A DNA stretch of 7,665 bases from an uncultured Ruminococcus sp. (GTDB lineage Bacteria; Bacillota; Clostridia; Oscillospirales; CAG-272), in assembly GCA_902778205.1 (NCBI GenBank), contig CACYWX010000143.1:1-7665 (forward strand), written 5' to 3'. The notes below the pieces were generated by a model. The model ran no database searches. It was not told the origin of the DNA and saw only the letters and a list, made by a program, of their open reading frames with translations. This document shows positions 1 through 7,665 of the stretch, piece after piece. Both the position numbers and the translations under genes were made by a program. The first letter of the stretch is position 1, and each line of letters begins with the position of its first letter.

Positions 1-36
1 TGTCGCGGACACGGCCGATCCCGCCTCCCGTATCAT
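1..36 (-). CDS. Possible 5' end of a gene running off the left edge (partial)
   Basis: Reading leftwards on the minus strand, an ATG at 36-34 opens a frame that stays open to the edge of the window (M-I-R-E-A-G-S-A-V-S-A-T, 12 codons). A purine-rich GAGGGG lies 6 bases upstream of the ATG, a good ribosome-binding distance. The start lies 49 bases beyond the stop of the Cys-rich gene, with no terminator hairpin between them, so the two could be co-transcribed. Twelve residues are too few to identify a family. The same bases are also open in plus-strand frames, and one of those could instead be the real use of this DNA. This is a weak call based only on the start context. Confidence 0.3.
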   Translation of the reverse strand, partial: MIREAGSAVSAT

Positions 37-85
37 GGTATGCCCCTCGCCGACCGTCCGTGCATGGGAACGCCCTCACCACGCT

Positions 86-736
86 TCAGTCCTTCGGACG
101 CAGATCCAGCTCCTCGCATCCGAGAAAGTCGTTGGCCGCCGTCAGACTGCCCGCCGGGATGTCCAGACTGTCCCCGCACTGCTTGCACCGCACGTGGATG
201 CAGTCGTCCAGAATCTCCGCCTCGTAGTCGCCGCCGTCCGGACAGCTGCAGAGGATCTTTCCCTCGTCCGCCAGATCCCGGATCACGTACATAACGATAT
301 CGAACACCTGCGGGTCCGTCAGCTCCTGACCGCCGCCGCTGTGCCGCTGGGAGGACAGCTGTTCAAAGGACGTGTCCCCGAGAAGCTCCAGAAGCTCCTC
401 CTCCGCCGCCTTCATAGCCTCCTGGACTTTATCCTTCTGTCCGACGAAGCAGATGTCCAGGCCGGAATAGCCGCAGGGCAGCGCGAACAGCTCCCGGTCG
501 AAGAACATCTGGGAGGAGATGAGATAGCTGTGGGGCGTGGGACAGAGAAAGCACGGAACGGTCAGCCGGACCTTTTTGTCCCTGGTGTAGACGATCTCCA
601 GCTCCGACTGTCCGCAGGGACATTTCAGCCGGATCATGTCCGCCGTCAGGGTGAAGATCCCCACCATGCTCATGACGGACGCGCCGCACTCCGGACACCG
701 GTACGCGACCGTCGTTTCCTTCTGATTCAAAACCAT
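86..736 (-). CDS. Cys-rich, probable zinc-binding protein of unknown function
   Basis: The product is 216 residues and I do not recognise the family with certainty. Cysteines come in ordered pairs: CPEC at 14-17, CPC at 39-41, CFLC at 62-65, CSC at 163-165 and CKQC at 184-187, with single Cys at 88, 96, 179 and 207. This suggests zinc-ribbon-like modules at the N-terminus (about 14-65) and C-terminus (about 163-187), joined by a charged, probably helical stretch (about 102-165). No signal peptide or membrane segment is visible, so it is probably cytoplasmic. An in-frame ATG at 745 lies only one base after the CCGAGG ribosome site, which is too close. The ATG at 736 lies 10 bases after it and is preferred. 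The gene has its own promoter, divergent from the acetyltransferase gene. The reading frame is secure from its length, cysteine pattern and start signals; the function is not. Confidence 0.82.
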   Translation of the reverse strand: MVLNQKETTVAYRCPECGASVMSMVGIFTLTADMIRLKCPCGQSELEIVYTRDKKVRLTVPCFLCPTPHSYLISSQMFFDRELFALPCGYSGLDICFVGQKDKVQEAMKAAEEELLELLGDTSFEQLSSQRHSGGGQELTDPQVFDIVMYVIRDLADEGKILCSCPDGGDYEAEILDDCIHVRCKQCGDSLDIPAGSLTAANDFLGCEELDLRPKD

Positions 737-768
737 AGAGATCATACCTCGGATTCATTTGTGGTGAC

Positions 769-797
769 AGTATAACACAGTTTCCGACAAAAAGCAA
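769..797 (-). promoter_or_regulatory. Sigma-A-type promoter of the Cys-rich gene
   Basis: On the minus strand TTGCTT (797-792) and TATACT (774-769) are separated by exactly 17 bases, each one or two bases from the housekeeping consensus. Transcription would start near 762, leaving a leader of about 25 bases that contains the CCGAGG ribosome site at 752-747. The call rests on sequence match only. Confidence 0.7.
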
Positions 798-809
798 GAA
801 GATGTTCGG

Positions 810-838
810 TTGCTTTTTCCATGTGCCTGTGCTATAAT
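810..838 (+). promoter_or_regulatory. Sigma-A-type promoter of the acetyltransferase-helicase unit
   Basis: TTGCTT at 810-815 and a perfect TATAAT at 833-838 are separated by 17 bases. Transcription would begin near 845, giving a leader of about 26 bases with GGAGGG at 861-866 before the ATG at 871. Its -35 box is only 12 bases from the -35 box of the opposite promoter, and both boxes have the same sequence, so the two polymerases would bind back to back. Confidence 0.8.
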
Positions 839-870
839 GAAACGGCAATCAACGGATTTCGGAGGGCGTC

Positions 871-1359
871 ATGGCGGTGCTTGTCAAACCCATGGAAACG
901 GAAGACGAACTCACGGGAAAGGCGTACGTTCACTGGAAGGCTTGGCACGAGGCGTATCGGGAGCTCATTCCGGCGGACTGTCTCGACGGCTTCACGCTGG
1001 ACCGCTGTACGGCGATCGCCCGGAGGTGGCCGGACAATCTCCTTGTGGCAAAGGACGGGGACCGGGTGATCGGATTCTGCGGATACGGCGCGTATCGGGA
1101 CGATTCCCTGCCGGATACCGGGGAGATCTTCGCCCTGTATATCCTCAGGGAGTATTACGGAACCGGCGCGGGAGCCATGCTGATGAAGGAAGCACTTGGA
1201 CGCCTGAGCCGGTATTCCTCAGCCGCCCTGTGGGTGCTGGCGGACAATCGCAGGGCGATCCGGTTCTATGAGAAGCAGGGCTTCGTCCCGGACGGCACGG
1301 AGCAGACCGTGGCGCTGGGGAAGCCGCTCCGGGAGATCCGGATGATCCTGCGCCGGTAA
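871..1359 (+). CDS. GNAT family N-acetyltransferase
   Basis: The 162-residue product has the usual length and layout of a single-domain GNAT enzyme, which moves an acetyl group from acetyl-CoA to an amine. The N-terminal part (about 20-50, with HWKAWHEAYRELIP) resembles the substrate-side helices of many GNAT proteins. The acetyl-CoA site is clear: strand beta4 EIFALYI (85-91) leads into the pyrophosphate-binding turn REYYGTGAG (93-101), followed by helix AMLMKEAL. Motif B, with ADNRRAIRFYEKQGF (124-138), is also intact. The substrate cannot be read from the sequence; small molecules, ribosomal proteins and antibiotics are all known in this superfamily. The start is supported by GGAGGG five bases upstream. 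The helicase gene follows after 29 bases with no terminator, so the two are probably co-transcribed, though no functional link is obvious. Confidence 0.93.
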   Translation: MAVLVKPMETEDELTGKAYVHWKAWHEAYRELIPADCLDGFTLDRCTAIARRWPDNLLVAKDGDRVIGFCGYGAYRDDSLPDTGEIFALYILREYYGTGAGAMLMKEALGRLSRYSSAALWVLADNRRAIRFYEKQGFVPDGTEQTVALGKPLREIRMILRR

Positions 1360-1388
1360 ATCGACCACTTCGGAAAGGGGGAGGGTTT

Positions 1389-3938
1389 ATGCGTTTTGAC
1401 CGGGAAGCGGACCGGCTGTCCATGTCGGTGACGGAGCTGGTGCGGTATGCCTATCAGCGGGAGAATCCCCGAGCCCTGACGGAGCGGTACGGGTTCCGCC
1501 GTCTCACGGACGAGGAGCCTTCCGATCAGGAGGACGCCGGCCCTTCCGATCCCGAGCTTGAGGGACTCTCCCCCGCCCGGCGCGGAACGGAGCTTCATCA
1601 TGTGATGGAGACGGACGCGGCGCTCATCGAGGGAGCTCAGACCGAAGTCCCCCTCTCCCGGACCGTTATGAGCGGCACCATGGAGGTGGAGATCTCCGGA
1701 TACGCGGACAGTATCTCCTACGACGGGCGGATTCATACGGTGGAGGAGATCAAGACCGTGTCTTCCCTGTCCGGAAGCATGAATCCCTTTTCCGATCCCG
1801 CCCATTTCGCCCAGGCTGTCCTGTACGCCGCCATGTTCGCCGAGGCCGCCGGATGTGCCGAGGTGAGGATCCGGCTGACCTTCCGCAGACGCTCCGGCGG
1901 AGAGGGTGCTTCCTTTGACGCGGTGTTCCGTCGGGTCATGCTGGACAGGATGTTCGACGCGCTCCTCGACCGGGCCGTCCCCTTTCTGACCGTGTTCGCG
2001 GAGCGGTTCACCGTGTTTGCCGACGAGACGAAGGCCATGCCCTTTCCCTATTCCTCCGTGCGGGAGGGCCAGATGCGGTTCATCCAGACGGCCTACCGCG
2101 CCATGAAGCAGGGGCGGAATCTGCTGGTGTCCGCTCCCACCGGTATCGGAAAGACCATGTCCGCCCTCTTCCCTGCCATCCGTCTCATCGGGGAGAACGC
2201 CGCGGACAAGATCTTTTACCTGACCGCCAAGAACGTCACCGGACAGGCCGCCGTGGACGCCGCCCGAAGGATCGGGAAATTCGCTCCCCATCTGAGGACC
2301 GCGGTGATCACCTCCAAGGAGACCGTCTGCCCGATCCGGAAGGAAATGAAGAAGGCGGGGATCCCGTTCCGCATGAACTGCCGCGTCTGCGAACGGTGCG
2401 ACAGCGTATCGGACGATTTCGGCGTGACCCGGATCCCGTACCGGGAAAGACAGCTGGCCGCGCTGACGGAGCTTCTCTGCGCGGAGGACACGGTCTATAC
2501 CCCGGACCGCCTGATCCGGTGCGCGGATTCCCACCGGGTCTGCCCCTACGAGCTGTCCCTGGATCTCTCGGAGCTCTGCGAGCTGGTGGTCTGCGACTAC
2601 AATTACGTGCTGGACGACGGCGTGCGCTTCCGGCGGTATTTCAAGGATCCGGAGAACAAGGACCGGTACCTGTTCCTCTTCGACGAAGCCCACAATCTGC
2701 CCGACCGGGTCCGGGACACCTATTCCGCCGTCCTGCCCATGGATTTTCTCCGGACCCTGAACGAGGCCGCGGAGCCGTATCTGTCCGACCTGCCCGACGT
2801 CCGCGCCCAGATTGATGACCTGAGCGACGCGCTCCGGGAAACGGCCTCCCTCTGCGACGAGCACGAGTACGTCCGCTCCGGACCGGAGGGGGATGTGTCC
2901 GGCGCCTATCATCAGGGATCGCAGGTACCGGGCAGTCTGGTCCGCTCCGCCGCCGCCCTGGTCCGGTCCTTCCGTCAGATCGAACGGGACGACGAGGAGG
3001 CCGGGGACGTTTTCCGACCCTTCTCCGACGCGCTCCGGCAGTTTGTCTTCTCCGCATCTTTCTTCGATGAGAAATTCCGCTTCTTCGCCCAGCGGGAGGG
3101 CGAGGAGGTCTTATGCGAGATCCTGGTGCCCGATCCCTCCGGCATGACGGAGCGGATGCTGTCCGCCGGCCGGTCCTCGGTGCTGTTTTCGGCGACCCTT
3201 GCTCCTATGGAGTATGTCCAGGACGTGACCGGCATGAAGGATGCCGCGGTGCTGGAGCTTCCGTCCCCCTATGAGGAGGAGAACCTCTGCCTGGTGGCCT
3301 GCGACGGGATCAGTACGCGGTACGCGGACCGGAAGCAGACGGCGGACGACTGCGCGGACATCGTGATGGAGACGGTATCCGCAAGATCCGGCCACTACAT
3401 CGTCTACTTCCCCTCCTACGAATATATGAAGCGGGTCTGCCGCTCGTTCCTGAACCTCTCCCCGGACTGCGCGGTGGTGATTCAGAAGCCGGGCATGTCA
3501 CGGAAGGAGAGGGAGAAATTCGTGTCCCTGTTCCGGGAGGAGACCGGACAAAGCGTAGTGGGCTTCTGCGTGCTGGGCGGCATGTTCTCGGAGGGCATCG
3601 ACCTGACCGGCGAGAGCCTCATCGGGGTGATCGTCTTCGGGACCGGCATGCCCCAATTGTCCCCGGAGCGCAACCTCATCTCCATGTACTACGACGAGGA
3701 GGATGGGCGGGGCTTTGAATTCGCCTATCTGGCTCCGGGCATGAACAAGGTCCAGCAGGCGGCGGGCCGGGTGATCCGTTCCGAGCGGGACCGCGGCGTG
3801 GTGGTCCTCTGCGACGACCGGTTCGGCGAGCCTAGGACCCGGGCCCTGTTCCCTCTCCACTGGCGGCACATGAAATACACCGGGGATCCTGTTTCCCTGC
3901 GCCATATTCTGGACGAGTTCTGGAGCAGGCGAGGCTGA
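1389..3938 (+). CDS. Nuclease-helicase fusion: PD-(D/E)XK (RecB/Cas4-like) domain plus XPD/DinG-type superfamily 2 DNA helicase
   Basis: The 849-residue product has two parts. The N-terminal part carries a complete RecB/Cas4-type nuclease signature: G66-x3-H70, G104-YA-D107, E120-I-K122 and Q142-x3-Y146. From about 225 onward it is an XPD/Rad3/DinG helicase: Walker A SAPTGIGKT (248-256), Walker B DEAH (432-435), SATL (601-604), a motif V region around GMFSEGID (731-738) and motif VI QQAAGRVIR (789-797). Between Walker A and DEAH lie Cys 314, 331, 334, 337, 378 and 385, in the place where XPD and DinG relatives bind a 4Fe-4S cluster; C385 sits in the family-like CPYE. Such enzymes unwind DNA 5' to 3' using ATP. 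A role in repair, with cleavage by the nuclease part, is inferred. The ATG at 1389 is preceded by AAGGGGGAGGG. Arginine codons are mostly CGG, unlike the pattern in nifJ. A start further downstream is unlikely because SMSVTELVRYAY (11-22) looks like the family's N-terminus. The symbol dinG is avoided because of the nuclease fusion. Confidence 0.93.
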   Translation: MRFDREADRLSMSVTELVRYAYQRENPRALTERYGFRRLTDEEPSDQEDAGPSDPELEGLSPARRGTELHHVMETDAALIEGAQTEVPLSRTVMSGTMEVEISGYADSISYDGRIHTVEEIKTVSSLSGSMNPFSDPAHFAQAVLYAAMFAEAAGCAEVRIRLTFRRRSGGEGASFDAVFRRVMLDRMFDALLDRAVPFLTVFAERFTVFADETKAMPFPYSSVREGQMRFIQTAYRAMKQGRNLLVSAPTGIGKTMSALFPAIRLIGENAADKIFYLTAKNVTGQAAVDAARRIGKFAPHLRTAVITSKETVCPIRKEMKKAGIPFRMNCRVCERCDSVSDDFGVTRIPYRERQLAALTELLCAEDTVYTPDRLIRCADSHRVCPYELSLDLSELCELVVCDYNYVLDDGVRFRRYFKDPENKDRYLFLFDEAHNLPDRVRDTYSAVLPMDFLRTLNEAAEPYLSDLPDVRAQIDDLSDALRETASLCDEHEYVRSGPEGDVSGAYHQGSQVPGSLVRSAAALVRSFRQIERDDEEAGDVFRPFSDALRQFVFSASFFDEKFRFFAQREGEEVLCEILVPDPSGMTERMLSAGRSSVLFSATLAPMEYVQDVTGMKDAAVLELPSPYEEENLCLVACDGISTRYADRKQTADDCADIVMETVSARSGHYIVYFPSYEYMKRVCRSFLNLSPDCAVVIQKPGMSRKEREKFVSLFREETGQSVVGFCVLGGMFSEGIDLTGESLIGVIVFGTGMPQLSPERNLISMYYDEEDGRGFEFAYLAPGMNKVQQAAGRVIRSERDRGVVVLCDDRFGEPRTRALFPLHWRHMKYTGDPVSLRHILDEFWSRRG

Positions 3939-3964
3939 GGGGTCCTCCGTCGCAGACGGCTGAC

Positions 3965-4021
3965 AAAAAATGAAATGCGGCGGCGCGGCTTTTTTCGCAA
4001 ATCGCTGAAATTTCATTTTTT
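3965..4021 (+). terminator. Long inverted repeat with T tract, probable terminator of the helicase unit
   Basis: AAAAAATGAAAT (3965-3976) and ATTTCATTTTTT (4010-4021) are perfect 12-base inverted repeats. Inside them CGGCGG (3978-3983) can pair with TCGCTG (4002-4007), counting G-U pairs, so the RNA could form a long stem of about 18 pairs with a small bulge, ending in T6. It begins 26 bases after the helicase stop. The A6 on the left arm makes a T6 on the other strand, so it could stop transcription both ways. A smaller hairpin, CCGTC-GCA-GACGG (3947-3959), lies just before it. The outer stem is A+T-rich, so efficiency is uncertain. Confidence 0.7.
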
Positions 4022-4033
4022 CGGCCGTTCTTC

Positions 4034-4062
4034 TTTTCTTGCGTGTGAAAATGTGTTATAAT
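4034..4062 (+). promoter_or_regulatory. Extended -10 promoter of typA
   Basis: A perfect TATAAT at 4057-4062 is preceded by TG at 4054-4055, which makes an extended -10 element. A weak -35 (TTTTCT, 4034-4039) lies 17 bases upstream. The TG motif commonly offsets a poor -35 box. Transcription would start near 4069, giving an untranslated leader of about 98 bases, the longest in this window. Confidence 0.72.
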
Positions 4063-4081
4063 TGCAAGGTTGATAACGGAT

Positions 4082-4105
4082 TTCCGGATCAAATTCACTC
4101 CGGAA
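4082..4105 (+). promoter_or_regulatory. Leader hairpin upstream of typA
   Basis: TTCCGGA (4082-4088) and TCCGGAA (4099-4105) form a perfect 7-pair stem with a 10-base loop. It begins about 13 bases after the predicted transcription start and ends about 60 bases before the TTG start. It has no T tract, so it is not a terminator by itself. It could stabilise the mRNA or bind a protein. No known riboswitch pattern was recognised in the leader. Confidence 0.4.
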
Positions 4106-4166
4106 CGTATTTCTGAACATTTACTGAAAGGGATTTTCTCACACGGGAAAAGACGGGTTGTTTGTT

Positions 4167-5996
<1,830 letters not shown>

Positions 5997-6005
5997 TGCC
6001 CGAAG

Positions 6006-6040
6006 CCGCGTGCTCCCATCCCAGGGACGCGCGGTTTTTT
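6006..6040 (+). terminator. Intrinsic terminator of typA
   Basis: Ten bases after the typA stop, CCGCG (6006-6010) pairs with CGCGG (6030-6034). The stem continues with U-G, G-C and UCCC (6014-6017) against GGGA (6024-6027), interrupted by one bulged C. This gives about 11 pairs closing a six-base loop, followed directly by T6 (6035-6040). It is a classical Rho-independent terminator and separates typA from nifJ. Confidence 0.92.
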
Positions 6041-6083
6041 GGCGGATTCCTGAAATTTCTCGAAAGATTTACCGAAAAGACTC

Positions 6084-6112
6084 TTTACATCCGGGCTGTT
6101 TTGCGTTATAAT
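6084..6112 (+). promoter_or_regulatory. Strong sigma-A-type promoter of nifJ
   Basis: TTTACA (6084-6089) and a perfect TATAAT (6107-6112) are separated by exactly 17 bases, the closest match to consensus in the window. Transcription would start near 6118-6120, giving a leader of about 68 bases. The leader holds a small hairpin (ATGCCG 6126-6131 with CGGCGT 6138-6143) and the GGAGG ribosome site at 6172-6176. A strong promoter fits an abundant central-metabolism enzyme. Confidence 0.85.
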
Positions 6113-6187
6113 AAGTAGGATTGAAATGCCGCGCGTTCGGCGTCGATCTTCTTCTGTTATCAATTTTATATGGAGGATACAACAAGC

Positions 6188-7665
<1,478 letters not shown>

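Noticed and set aside
35..775. A 246-codon plus-strand open frame across the Cys-rich gene.
   Set aside because: The minus-strand frame has ordered cysteine pairs, a ribosome site and a good promoter. The plus-strand product has no recognisable motif and runs through that promoter.
1266..2912. A 548-codon open frame on the minus strand, opposite the helicase gene.
   Set aside because: The plus strand here encodes a protein with complete nuclease and helicase motifs. The antisense product is rich in Gly, His, Asp and Val with no recognisable domain, which is typical of the mirror frame of a GC-rich gene.
851..4085. The shared 10-mer AACGGATTTC in the leaders of the acetyltransferase gene (851-860) and typA (4075-4084).
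   Set aside because: Only 10 bases match, there are two copies, and the distance to the promoter differs. Chance is enough to explain it.

Overview
The window is GC-rich chromosomal DNA (about 60% G+C by eye), and it looks like a high-GC Clostridia-type Firmicute, probably an anaerobe. The reasons are a pyruvate:ferredoxin oxidoreductase with its own strong promoter, GGAGG-type ribosome binding sites, near-consensus sigma-A promoters (TATAAT boxes, 17-base spacers), a TTG start codon, and a nuclease-helicase fusion of a type I associate with Clostridia. The taxon is an inference from these signs, not from a marker gene.

Layout, left to right. A minus-strand unit reads towards the left edge: a cysteine-rich, probably zinc-binding protein of unknown function (86-736), then possibly the first codons of another gene running off the window (1-36). 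A short divergent promoter region (737-870) fires in both directions. To its right a plus-strand pair, probably one operon, holds a GNAT acetyltransferase (871-1359) and, 29 bases later, an 849-residue protein joining a RecB/Cas4-like nuclease domain to an XPD/DinG-type helicase (1389-3938). A long inverted repeat with a T tract closes this unit (3965-4021). Next, with its own extended -10 promoter and a leader of about 100 bases carrying a hairpin, comes the ribosome-associated GTPase TypA/BipA (start TTG at 4167, end 5996), followed by a textbook intrinsic terminator (6006-6040). A very good promoter (6084-6112) then drives nifJ, of which the first 492 codons are present (6188 to the right edge).

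The genes do not form one pathway. TypA serves ribosome assembly and translation under stress, PFOR is central anaerobic carbon metabolism, the nuclease-helicase points to DNA repair, and the acetyltransferase and the Cys-rich protein have unknown substrates. Transcription signals separate them into four units. No mobile element, CRISPR array, tRNA, rRNA, prophage gene or attachment site was seen, and no gap without a gene exceeds about 230 bases. I found no new multi-gene system. The items most worth a second look are the intact nuclease motifs on the helicase, the unrecognised Cys-rich protein, and the forced TTG start and structured leader of typA.
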